This document shows positions 12,501 to 21,968 of a stretch of 64,000 nt of DNA, in pieces. Origin of the DNA: Cornus controversa (taxonomy: Eukaryota > Streptophyta > Magnoliopsida > Cornales > Cornaceae); assembly GCA_026545225.1 (NCBI GenBank), contig CM048849.1:52894836-52958835 (forward strand), given 5' to 3'. The first letter of the stretch is position 1. The number at the start of each line of letters is the position of its first letter. Position numbers and translations under genes: made by a program. The notes under the pieces were generated by a model. The model was not told the origin of the DNA and searched no databases. It was given only the letters and a program-made list of their open reading frames with translations.

Positions 12501-14563
12501 ACTGTATTATGCGCAGATTTGGGCTTCAGGCCCGAAACCTTCTTAAGCAGCTGTAATTCTCTTGGACCTCTTCCTTGGGCTGATTTGAGTTGAAATAAAT
12601 GGTGGAATGGATCTCATTGATGTAGGCTTCATTTAACCATCTTGCATGTAATCTTTAAAAGCCCAAAATCCTGGTTTTAACTGAAATAATCATTAAGGCC
12701 CTGAAAATACAGAAAACACTAAAACAAAGTAAAATCACAAAATAATCTATCACTAAGAGCATAAAATATATAAATTAAGAGGTTAGAATGCGCAACATTC
12801 GATGCCGATCACCCGCCCACAAGGGTTACTGCAGACCATCCCTTGCGAAGCCCCCACCAATAATCCTCTTCGTCTTTAGATCCTGAAAGACACAGTGGTT
12901 AGGATAAAACATTACCGAGCAGTTTAAGGCAGATGTAAGTTTAGGAAGAGATAATAAATTAAAGGGAAACTGAGGTAGGCACAAAATTGAGGAGAATGTT
13001 TAGACTAGGTGTGCTAACAGTTCCAATTCCCTGGACTGGAGAATTGGTACCGTTATCTATCTTGACAAATGAGGGAGAGGAAGTATGGAAAAAATCAGAA
13101 AGAAGGAAAAAGTTACCTGTCATATGATTGGAGGCCCCTGAAACAATAATCCAAGATGTATTGGATAAGGAAAGAAGACAAGTATTACTTGAACCGAACA
13201 AAGTGGTTGTGGAGATGGATGAAAAATTGATGCGCTTGACAATTGAATCATACTCTGCCTTAGGAATAAAAACATGTTCCTCAGCTGTGGAGTTAGAGTT
13301 CTCCCCCTTAACCGTAGCCTGATTTGTCTATGCAGGCTTGCCGTGGAGTTCCCAACAGTAATTAATAGAATGGTTGGTGCGGCCACAATATGTACACTTC
13401 TTGGTACTACGACCACTACGATCCATGATATCCAAGACGAAGAGATTCGAGATGAGTCTAAATCATATAACCGAGAGGAATGGTGTATTTATTGTCACCT
13501 ATGATAGCTAAGACGAGATACTCCGAGTACAAGTGTCAAGCAAGAGAACTAAAGAATTTGAACATGAGATCAAGAACAAAGATACCTTTTTTCTTTTTTT
13601 TCTGAGAAACCTAGGATTCTAGGTCATCTTTGTCCAAATGATAGAGAGAAAAAGTAGAAAAGCCAATGATACAAAAAAAAAAAAAAAAAGATAGAATTTG
13701 AGAAGAAGAAGAAACTCACATTAGGTCTCCAACTTTAACCTTGATACTCTGATACCATGTTAAAGATATAATTAAGCTAAATTGAGAGAACTATTAGAGA
13801 GATAGAAAAATATAATATGTATTTCATATCCCAAAGGTGATTACAATCTCAATATATAGTATTCTCAAGAAATAAAATGAGGAAAGCAACAATATATGGA
13901 AACATAAATTATGCCCCTAATCAAGGAAGAGTTGACTATTAGCTGACACAACAAGCTGAATGTGTCAAAGTTTGAAAATTGGAGGTTTTATATAGATGCT
14001 TCAAGCCTCATCTCTCATTTCAAAAAAAAAAAAAATTTGCAAGGTGAAGTTGATTCAAATTTATGACTTCTCAAGCCCAATACGATACAGTATGGTTATA
14101 GCATGTTGCTAAGTTTAAAGCAAACCACAATTACTTGCAGTCCTCATTGAAAAATTAGTAGGACTACATAGAATCTGTAAAGCTTTTGCAGCGGCACCTA
14201 TGCGTATGCCTTCAGTTTGGTAATTATCCCTGTCTCCACCCCCATACTGAACCCCAAATGTGGTTCTATATACTTTTCGTCTTATCACAATAGTGGCATT
14301 ACAGGTTACCCAAAAATTTGGATCAATTGCATCCCCAATTAAAAAGTAATTTGTTTTCTTGCAAACAATCAGATGTAACTAGTATAGTTGAAGCAATGAC
14401 ATTGTTTGCTTGAGTGGTTTACGTTGCTACTATACTTTTAGCTAAAAACATGTTTCATTAAAATTGCCCTACTTTCCAGAAAAAAAAATTGTTTCATTAA
14501 ACATAGCAATCCTTTATTCCAACTATTTGAGTTTCATTCTTACCTTTAAAAAGAAAATAAATT

Positions 14564-14601
<38 letters not shown>

Positions 14602-15977
14602 TTTTTCAGTTTGAATTTATTATGTTTGTATTGAGATTATTGGTCAAACCTTTAAATGGAGCAAATATTTACAAATTCTTTTTGATGAATAAATAAATTA
14701 AGAAACCCAAAGGGCAAGGCACAGTAATGCATGATAAACGAAGCTAAAACAAGTTGAAGACAAGCAACAACCATCTAACAACTCCAATATAAGTTGACTC
14801 TCAAGACCAGTAGATGTGAATGAAGAATTGTAGTGTACTAATAGAAACATCCTTACTTTTGAGATATTGATCTTTTGAAAATTTCTCTCTCTCTCTATCC
14901 ACGTGCACCATTAGAGATGTAAAGATACCACCGTTAAAATAACTTGTCTATATAAGTTCCTAGCTCTGAACCATCATTTGCAAGTCATTCTTATAAAGAC
15001 ACAAATATTTAAAAATTGTTCATGTATTAGTAAATATATTGTTTTTCCTCTACATGCTAAGAACTATATGTGCATTTACCTTTTATGTTCTTGCTTTCAG
15101 GTTTTCCACAAACGGATGCCTCCTGAAGCAATCGATCTTGCATCACGTCTATTGCAATACTCCCCAAGCCTCCGTTGCACTGCAGTGAGTTTGATTCTGC
15201 TTTCATTTTGTATAGATATTTCATTGATAACTAGTTATCTAAAAGGTTATAACCATGTGGAGTCAATGTGGTTTAATATTTATCTGCAAATGCATATTTA
15301 GATAATGTTGTACTGTGTCTTCTTGTTCTACCACTCTTTTCTTTTAATTGGAACAAAATTCGTTTAACTGTAGTGTTTTTTTTCTCCCTTAGGTGTATAT
15401 ATACAGATCATTGTTTTCATGATTGACTGTGCCTTATTCTTAACATTGCAGCTAGAAGCATGTGCACATCCTTTCTTTTCTCCCTTAGGTGTATATATAC
15501 AGATCATTGTTTTCATGATTGACTGTGCCTTATTCTTAACATTGCAGCTAGAAGCATGTGCACATCCTTTCTTTGATGAGCTTCGAGAACCCAATGCCCG
15601 CTTACCTGATGGTCGTCCATTACCTCCCCTTTTCAACTTTAAGCAGGAGGTACATCCTGTATTTCCTGAACTAACTTTTGCCTCATCTTTCTTTCTCTCT
15701 CTCTTTCTCTCTTTCTTTTTTTTTTTCTTTTTTTCTTTTTTCTGTTTTAACGTTAGCAGACTTAAAGCCCTTTAAAGGATGCACCTGAATGAAGAACTTT
15801 GTTGAATTTATCTTAAAAGATAAAGCAAAAAATTGCTCAAGATAATTGAATATGTTAATCAAATCAAATGAAAAAATTTCATGTGAAGAAATAAAAATTA
15901 ACAATAATTTTGTGATAGTTCTATTAAAAACAGTGTGCTTGGTGAAAATTAATAGACCATAACTTTCATTTACTTGT

Positions 15978-16038
<61 letters not shown>

Positions 16039-19000
16039 ATGGGTGTTGAAAGACATCAGGGAGAGAACCTCAATAATACTGCCTTTTCTTTCTTGGGAAA
16101 TGAAGGAAAAGGAAGAGTCATTCTTATACATAGGCATCCAATGGCACACATGTTGGAGCAGATTAGGCAAATGAAGGTGCATTAGCCTGTTGGAAACTCG
16201 TTGCTAGCAAGATAGTATATTCCAGTTCGGGAAAAAGAAAGCACGCATAGGTGAGGTGGAAAATGTGTTAGGGTAGATGTTTGGCAGACACAGCTCAAAG
16301 GACATACGATCTTGCTTTCTCTAAGATCTACCAATAGACGTCCTGCTTTTAGGATTACATCTTGGCAAGTGCTTGGTTTCAGCTGTTAATTCATGGAACC
16401 CACAGGATCACAGGAGGGACTGTAGCATGGCCCGGTGATTACACTGTGGCTACTAAAGAGTGTAACATAACCCAGAGATCGCACCACAGCTCTAAAGACT
16501 ACCATGACTTAGAGGTCACACTGCAATCCTACATTGAGTTCAAGGAATTTACTGGATCAGCACGTCAAGGTGCTTGCAGTGGGAAGCGAGTTCAATGGTT
16601 AGCCTGCTAATGGAGCCTTGGTGATAAAGACGACCATAATCGTGGTGGTCAAATCTAAGGTTTCTACCAAGCGTTAGTATGATTTGATGTTGTAAGGATG
16701 TCAATCTACCTGTTCATTTTTTTAAGTAACCCACCTTGTGCCGTTGGGATGGGTTTAGGGACATTCAAATGGTGTAGGATTGGGTTTGGAAAAAAGAAAT
16801 CGATACATGCCCCGTCTCCCCTTCTCCCTTTTCTCTCCATGAATGTCTGGTTTAAGTTATTAAATATCCCTATTTTCATTAGATTTCCTAAAATTCCTCA
16901 TACATCGCCTATAAAATGGAGTTTGGTGCACATTCCTCTTTGGATTTGAAGGGGAATTATACAGCAGATCACATTTAATACAAAACTTCACCCTATCACA
17001 GCAATTTATTTTCCAAAGCTTGATGAACATTGATGTGTCTAGTGTAGTCACAATTTTTGGAATTAGTAACAAAAATGCAACAGAGATGCAACAAAAAAGG
17101 TTTTCTTATATGAAATTTTCATTCAAAAGTTCTGTTACCTTGAATTTTCTCCATCAGGTGTCTTGACCAAATATGACTTTTTGGAATCACATTTTTTATC
17201 TCAAATGATGGTGGGACCAGATTACCCAAGTTTCAATGTTGATGTGTTTGTACATATGCAAGTAGAGTTTTGTATGTTAAACATTATGTTGATGTGATCA
17301 TGTGAATCTGAAATAGGGAAGACAGTGTAAACCTATCTGCTGTTTGGTAGTACTTGGCTTCAGAATAAAAGACTGATTTACCCATATCTATACAATATTG
17401 TAAAACATACATGAGAAAATAAATTAGAATGCTAGCGTCAGTCACTACAACGACTGTCGCTCAACACTTGCTGGTTGAGAGTTTTATGCGTGTAGTTGTA
17501 TTTTCCAAGAAATTTGTAATCAATTTTCTTGGGTCTCTCATTTACTGTAATTACCATTATGTCCTACTATTTCAAAGAAAAAAACCATTATCAACTTTTC
17601 TTCTCTCTCTAAACAACAACCAAGAGAGAGCCCCAACAACAACAAAAAAAACCAAAATAGAATCCTACCAAGAGTTTACCTCATCTAATACAATATCTTC
17701 CCAATAGAAGGCCAACTTGTAATAAATTTTAAAAAAGATTCCTACCAATATACATTAACATACATACATACATACACACACATATATATATATATATATA
17801 AATTGTGAGAAAAAGGGTTCATGTATTTGTTTCTTCCTATTTTGAAGTGTCACGTATTTGTTCCTTCCTATTTTGAAGCTGTTTTTTCTAAAAAAAATAC
17901 TTGAACTATTTAATGTATCAAACAATTTCTTTATATTTTTTTTTTCTTCTTTGTAGAAGGTGTCCTTTTTTTTTATTAGGTCCTGAATATTCTTTCCTTT
18001 TTATAATATTACAATTAATAAAAAAAATAACTTATTTCTTACCAAGAAAATTTTAGACAGAAAAAAGGTGAGGGTTTTCGAAAGAGAAGAAACGTTCCGA
18101 ATGGATATTTTTTCTTTAAAATAGTACCAGGGCATAATGGTAATAATCATAAATGAGAGATCCAAAAAAATTAAATGCAAGTTGTTAGAAAAAAATCATT
18201 ACACTCGTCAACTCTCAAGAGTGTCAAGCGTGCCGCTAGCACTCAATAAATTATTCAGCAACAACAAAGACAAACTTAATTTCTGTTGTTATGTCTAAAT
18301 TAATGTATAATAAATGTGTTAATCAAACTTGTTTCGTTGGCTGCTATGAGATTCAAATACTTGATTTGCATCAAATTTAACATTTAAATTTGAGGACTTC
18401 AGAATCTTCAATCTTGGACCTGATAAGAGTCCATATTAAAGATTTCTAGGGGTCTCATTTTTCAGGTGAAAACTTGGAAAATAATTGGAACTCTTGCTTT
18501 TTACTGGAAACCGCCTTTTAGATGAAGTTAATCTTGTTATATTACTAAAATCAATCAAAATAAGTTTGTCTTATGAACCATAAATTAATATTAAACAAGC
18601 CTATGTATTTATCATTAATATTACTCAATAAAACTCAGATCCTTATATTTAGTCTAATATATAAGCATGTGAAATGTATTATTACTTGGTGAATGTAAAG
18701 AACGTTAAATATTATTCTAAAAGAAAATGATATTTGAAATTTTATTATAGATGAGAGGTCTTTAATCTTGACAACATTAATTATAACTTTAATAGCAGGC
18801 ATATTCTTTTAATTTAGTTTATCATATGTTTAGTTGGAGAATTACTGCAGTTATATGAACTTATTATGCATTGTTGCATTCATCTTTTATTCTTTTGTAA
18901 CTGATTAAGAATTAAAAAGGAGATATATATATTGCTTCTATTATCAAACAAACAACATGCTTTGCTGAAATGGCACATAATTTTGTCTCCTGTTTTACTA

Positions 19001-19320
19001 GAATTTCATTACGACTCTTTTTCCTCATTGGGATTGTTTCAAAAGCTTTCTGAGTTTTGTAAGCTTTCCTATTAATAATCATAATATGAGGGAGGATATG
19101 TTGAGTTGGGCGGAGCTAAAAATCGTTGTGAGATCAAAGATTGATTTATATAGTATGAGATTACTGTTGCCTGCTGATTGAAGCTGTTCCTAATATGTAA
19201 GCAATTGCATTGTTCTGGTTACAGTTGTCTGGAGCTTCTCTGGAGCTTGTTAATAAGTTGATACCAGAGCACGTGAGGCGGCAAATGGGTCTAAATTTTT
19301 TGCACCCATCAGTCACCTAA
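3556..19320 (+). CDS. BIN2-like: GSK3/SHAGGY-like protein kinase, BIN2 clade (group II), 12 exons
   Basis: Exons: 3556-3570, 4393-4485, 4804-4863, 4945-5217, 5294-5368, 5444-5500, 6987-7127, 7252-7302, 7390-7485, 15101-15184, 15548-15649, 19225-19320. All introns are GT-AG and phase 0; together they encode 380 aa, the length of Arabidopsis BIN2. Visible: start MADDKEMS, glycine loop GRGSFG (47-52), catalytic Lys69 in AIKK, HRD 163-165, DFG 184-186, activation-loop Tyr200, and the TREE motif 261-264 where the bin2-1 mutation (E263K) maps. The C-terminus is HPSVT. Group II kinases phosphorylate BZR1/BES1-type factors and repress brassinosteroid signalling in nucleus and cytoplasm. The glycine loop has Arg48 where relatives usually have Thr or His. 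Intron 9 is 7.6 kb because of nested transposons; exon 11 has a duplicated acceptor giving a possible longer isoform. No broken exon was seen. Confidence 0.93.
5501..6986 (+). other. Intron 6 of the BIN2-like gene
   Basis: A 1.5-kb intron starting GTATGT and ending TATCAG. It contains a 78-bp tandem duplication (see 5887-6040). Nothing else recognised. Confidence 0.8.
5887..6040. repeat. 78-bp tandem duplication with inverted ends
   Basis: Two near-identical copies (anchor CAGATGTAAATC at 5896 and 5974). Each copy begins with TGTGTCAGAT-like sequence and ends with ATCTGACACAC-like sequence, so the unit is itself flanked by short inverted repeats. Confidence 0.8.
7816..8035 (-). repeat. 3' LTR of the copia element
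   Basis: 220 bp, strongly similar to 13758-13953 with a small internal length difference near the TAATTAAGGA repeats. Confidence 0.92.
8041..10601 (-). pseudogene. copia pol remnant: integrase, reverse transcriptase, RNase H
   Basis: Minus-strand blocks in order. Integrase (10601 to about 9900) has HSDVWG, FIDDYS and [10 protein letters not shown] (9522-8706) has [18 protein letters not shown] and the YVDD box in [12 protein letters not shown]. RNase H (8693-8041) has [25 protein letters not shown] and [11 protein letters not shown], with a final [13 protein letters not shown]. The blocks are separated by frameshifts and stops (for example near 10330, 9030 and 8330), so no intact polyprotein remains. 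Copia integrase and RT would have inserted and copied the element. Confidence 0.9.
10822..12833 (-). mobile_element. TRIM (terminal-repeat retrotransposon in miniature), split by a solo LTR
   Basis: Two terminal repeats (10822-11072, and 11143-11375 continued at 12817-12833) surround about 70 bp holding only a polypurine tract and a Met-tRNA primer-binding site (TGGTATCAGAGCC on the minus strand). No coding capacity. The perfect target-site duplication is GACCA (10817-10821 and 12834-12838). The same family occurs at 49408-49979. It inserted into the copia element between its protease and integrase regions. Confidence 0.9.
11376..12811 (-). mobile_element. Solo LTR of an Athila-like gypsy family, inside the TRIM
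   Basis: 1,436 bp from TG to CA with perfect 5-bp target-site duplication CCCGC (11371-11375 and 12812-12816). On the minus strand it matches the 5' LTR at 56358-57866 closely along its length, including the terminal ACTTTTTGAGTCACACTCAC phrase, so both come from one family. Absence of an internal region implies LTR-LTR recombination. Confidence 0.9.
12959..13416 (-). pseudogene. copia gag zinc knuckle and protease remnant
   Basis: At about 13390-13340 is a CX2CX4HX4C knuckle ([14 protein letters not shown]). At 13150 is the protease site written [13 protein letters not shown], where the usual catalytic Asp (DSGA) is Val. Only about 330 bp separate the knuckle from the primer-binding site, so most of gag is deleted. 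Part of the same decayed copia element. Confidence 0.8.
13758..13953 (-). repeat. 5' LTR of the copia element
   Basis: 196 bp, TG...CA, directly followed on the minus strand by the Met-tRNA primer-binding site. Confidence 0.92.
13959..15100 (+). other. Remainder of intron 9 of the BIN2-like gene
   Basis: Host intron sequence right of the copia element, ending TTGCTTTCAG. Holds a (CT)n run at about 14567-14597. No gene seen. Confidence 0.7.
15380..15574 (+). repeat. Exact 96-bp tandem duplication spanning the exon-11 splice acceptor
   Basis: Bases 15380-15478 are identical to 15476-15574 (99 of 99; unit 96 bp with a 3-bp TTT overlap). Each copy includes a candidate branch point (TTGACTG), pyrimidine tract, acceptor (AACATTGCAG) and the first nine codons of the exon (LEACAHPFF). 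The unit is 32 codons long and stop-free in frame, so either acceptor leaves the reading frame open. Confidence 0.97.
15452..15547 (+). other. Possible alternative exon extension of 32 codons
   Basis: If the first acceptor is used (exon beginning 15452), the protein gains 32 residues after Ala315. They start with a second LEACAHPFF, continue SPLGVYIQ and a hydrophobic [14 protein letters not shown], and then resume the normal [14 protein letters not shown]. Using the second acceptor (15548) gives the canonical 380-aa protein. Whether the first is used cannot be told from sequence. Confidence 0.6.
15975..16036. repeat. (GT)n(GA)n compound microsatellite
   Basis: About 14 GT units run directly into about 17 GA units. 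Confidence 0.95.
17427..18244. mobile_element. Mutator-type MITE with 9-bp target-site duplication
   Basis: Long imperfect terminal inverted repeats, about 170 bp, starting GAATGCTAGCG on the left and GAGTGCTAGCG (reverse complement) on the right. Both arms carry GTCTCTCATTTA-like and TAATTACCATTATG-like phrases. A perfect 9-bp duplication AATAAATTA flanks it (17418-17426 and 18245-18253), the size typical of Mutator-like elements. No transposase ORF, so non-autonomous. Confidence 0.85.
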
Positions 19321-20038
19321 TCATGGAGTAATGACATGAAATTGATTTCTTCTGCTAAATGACGAGTGAGACATGAAGAGGACTCTGTCACCATGCATTC
19401 AACCTGCCTGACCAGAATCATTTCTTGATTTACAAGCACAAGTACAGATTCAGGCAGCTGGATGGCTGCACCTCCGTGACATGATGCTTTATCATTGTAA
19501 TCATATATATGTTGAAAGTAGGTAAATCAGAGAACTTCTCTAAGAAAGGAAGAATACTGTCAAAAGAGCAGCCAGGATAGGGGGGCTTGAGCTGGTGAGG
19601 TTGTTGTTGATTGATTGTCGATCTTCCTTTTACATGTCTATTCTTGGTGTTTGTTTGTTTGTTGTCAGACTTCAAATTGCAAAGCAAAATTTTTACTATT
19701 GCAAAAGAATTGTTACTCTTTATCCTTTTTACCTATAAAAACACTTGGTTTCTTCCATCCGGATATTCCATTGCTTTCACACTTGTTTGTTTTATACATA
19801 GAATTACCATGCAGATTCAAGTCTAAATTGAGTAAAGCTGGAATGTGATCGAGGCAGCAGGTTTATGTGAGCTGCACTTGGGCTCATGGGCATAATGTAA
19901 ATCTAATTGCCATTCCCGATTGGGTGAAATTAGTTGCATTTCTTTCATATGATCTGCTTCCAACTTGCATTGAAAGGGATTGCTTGAAAAACTTGGGACC
20001 TAGGACGTGGCATGCCCTGGTGAATGTGAATGTGAATG
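19321..20038 (+). other. 3' UTR and downstream region of the BIN2-like gene
   Basis: No gene seen. The 3' UTR presumably occupies the first few hundred bases; no single convincing poly(A) signal was chosen. Ends at the boundary of the gypsy LTR. Confidence 0.5.
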
Positions 20039-20464
20039 TGACACGGGTGGATAAGAGGGAAGAAGAAAAATATAGAACAAAAGAACACTACGGCGAGGAG
20101 GAGTTGGATGACAAGAGCTATGCTCTAGAATATCAAATAGAGTAAAGCTATCATGAGTTTTTAAAGATTTATTAAATGATTTGTTTGACTTTTTACATAT
20201 TTCAAAAAAAATTTCAATTCTATAGGTAATTACGGAGAGCTCACAACTCTTCTCATGAAAGAACTCTTTTGATAATATTAATAAATAATCAAAATGTAAT
20301 TTAAGGTTCAAATTTAAAGTTACATTTTCTAGCACCTATAATACAAGTCTTCATCTTCAACTTCACATTAAAGAGACTCCAATTCTCAACTTTAAACATA
20401 AATAACAAAGTTTGACAATTTTAAATTAAACAAAACTTATTAAGCCCAAAATACAAAAATATAT

Positions 20465-21545
20465 AAGCCAAAGTGCACTTTGAGAGATGATGTAAAATTT
20501 TCATAAATACCCATAGGTCAGGGGGAAAAAAAATTGAAACACAGACTTTCTTCTTCATCATCTTTATCTCAGTCTGTTATTCGTTTCTTCACATCTACTC
20601 CTCCTTCTGATTCAATGGCTTCTTCTAATTCATCCCCTCCCGTCAATCTTCAAACCATCAACCCCAAGGTATCAAATTTACTATACATATATATATAATC
20701 ACCACATTTTTACTCACACTTTGATTGACTGTTTTATTGACTCTGCACGCAGGTATGGGTTATTTTGCTCTTTTGCATTTGGGTTTTTTTTCCAACTTTT
20801 ACTTCTGTGTCTGTCTGAGCTTTCTACTCATTGGGTTTTTTTATTCCTATGTTTGACTGTTTGGATTTCATTTGCCTTACACTCTTTCATACCTATATAT
20901 ATATATATATAATTGACTCCCTAATTGATTTTTATAGCTTTGGCATGCATGCATGCACCTATATGTTTATATGCAGGTATATATATTCTTCGTTGATCAT
21001 GTGTTTCCATGTCCGGATTTGTGAATTCTTTCTCGAGTTTTGCGTTCCCTTTTCATATTAGACATGTAAAATCATATAAATATGTAGTTGGGTATAACTT
21101 CTCATCATAAAATATTTATTGTGATTTATGGAAGTATATTATCTCTACATGTTATTGAATATCATTTTTTTTATTTCCTAACCTGTGGGTATTTATGAAA
21201 TTTTACATCATATCTCAACAGCAATTAGTCATTTGGCAGCCAAATTAGGGTAATTTGCAACAATTTTCAAATTGAGGGGGGTTTGTTACCCCCAAAAAAA
21301 AATAGAAGGGGTATTATGCAACATTTTGAAACTATAGAGGAGTTTGGCCAAATATAAATTTAAGTAGTTGGAATGTGGGTATTTATGAAATTTTACATCA
21401 TATCTCAACAGCAATTAGTCATTTGGCAGCCAAATTAGGGTAATTTGCAACAATTTTCAAATTGAGGGGGGGTTTGTTACCCCCAAAAAAAAATAGAAGG
21501 GGTATTAAGCAACATTTTGAAACTATAGAGGAGTTTGGCCAAATA
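20465..21545. mobile_element. Insertion carrying a gene fragment inside the gypsy 3' LTR
   Basis: Absent from the matching position of the other LTR (near 24055), so it arrived later. Around its host-gene fragment are inverted repeats: GATGTAAAATTTTCATAAAT at about 20490-20510 and its reverse complement at about 21186-21210 (copied again at 21376). The outer right arm has no full left counterpart and no clear target-site duplication was found, so the element class is unresolved; a Pack-type TIR element fits best. Borders are approximate. Confidence 0.6.
20546..20668 (+). pseudogene. Exon 1 fragment resembling mitochondrial alanine aminotransferase
   Basis: Open frame into an exon ending at a GT donor: SLSQSVIRFFTSTPPSDSMA, then SSNSSPPVNLQTINPK, then GTATCA. 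Plant alanine aminotransferases have a Ser-rich targeting region ending around SDSMAS...INPK before a conserved VLKCQYAVRGE; that next exon was not found here. The normal upstream start (MRRF-type) is missing as well. The fragment therefore looks like captured exon 1 plus part of intron 1. Identification is from memory of the family. Confidence 0.6.
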
Positions 21546-21564
21546 TAAATATAAGTAGTTGGAA
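21185..21564. repeat. 190-bp tandem duplication crossing an insertion border
   Basis: 21185-21374 and 21375-21564 are nearly identical. The unit ends with LTR-derived sequence (AAGTAGTTGGAATGTG), so it spans the insertion/LTR junction, with GTG at both breakpoints. Confidence 0.9.
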
Positions 21565-21968
21565 TGTGAAGTCTTCAATAGCAAGCTAATTTTCAAGAAA
21601 ACTCTTTGGTCCTTGAGCACCCACATGGAGTTGACATGGTTGTCATATTGGCACTGCATCATCATTTTCTGTTGAGAAAGAACTCTACCTCAAGTTTGAA
21701 GCAAATTGTCACGATTAATCAAATATCTGAGGATATCTTTCCATCCCTTTTTTTTCCTTCTTTTTTGAACCCAAATCAAATACAATAATTTTCTTAAACT
21801 AACAAATAATACATTTGCATAATAAACATGGATTTTGCTAGATTCCCTTTGAAATTGATAAGACTCACAAAACTCAATAGAACATGTATCATGAACTAAA
21901 AGTTCAATCAACTTTAATTTTAGTTCCAACAAACGCCTAGTAGTTGTAGTGTGCTCCAAGAATCCATC

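Larger units (their letters stand above)
7816..13953 (-). mobile_element. Ty1/copia LTR retrotransposon in intron 9, interrupted by a TRIM
   Basis: Flanked by LTRs (7816-8035 and 13758-13953), each TG...CA, and by a perfect 5-bp target-site duplication AGCTG (7811-7815 and 13954-13958). It runs antisense to the kinase gene. A primer-binding site matching initiator Met-tRNA (TGGTATCAGAG on the minus strand) abuts the 5' LTR at 13747-13757. A polypurine tract (GAGGGGGAG, minus strand) abuts the 3' LTR at about 8036-8045. Internal order on the minus strand is CCHC gag tail, protease, integrase, RT, RNase H, the copia order. About 2 kb (10822-12833) is a later insertion. Coding is broken by stops and frameshifts. 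Confidence 0.93.
15650..19224 (+). other. Intron 11 of the BIN2-like gene (3.6 kb)
   Basis: Starts GTACAT, ends GGTTACAG. Contains a (GT)n(GA)n microsatellite at 15975-16036, three degenerate copies of a roughly 39-bp repeat at about 16415-16535, and a MULE-type MITE at 17427-18244. No gene seen. Confidence 0.75.

Noticed and set aside
7490..15100. Idea that the BIN2-like gene is split into two genes by the transposon stack
   Set aside because: Exons on both sides keep phase, splice sites and family order, and the total is exactly 380 codons, so a single gene with a long intron is the simpler reading.
15976..16185. Frames full of CV, RE or HT dipeptides
   Set aside because: Translation of the (GT)n(GA)n microsatellite.
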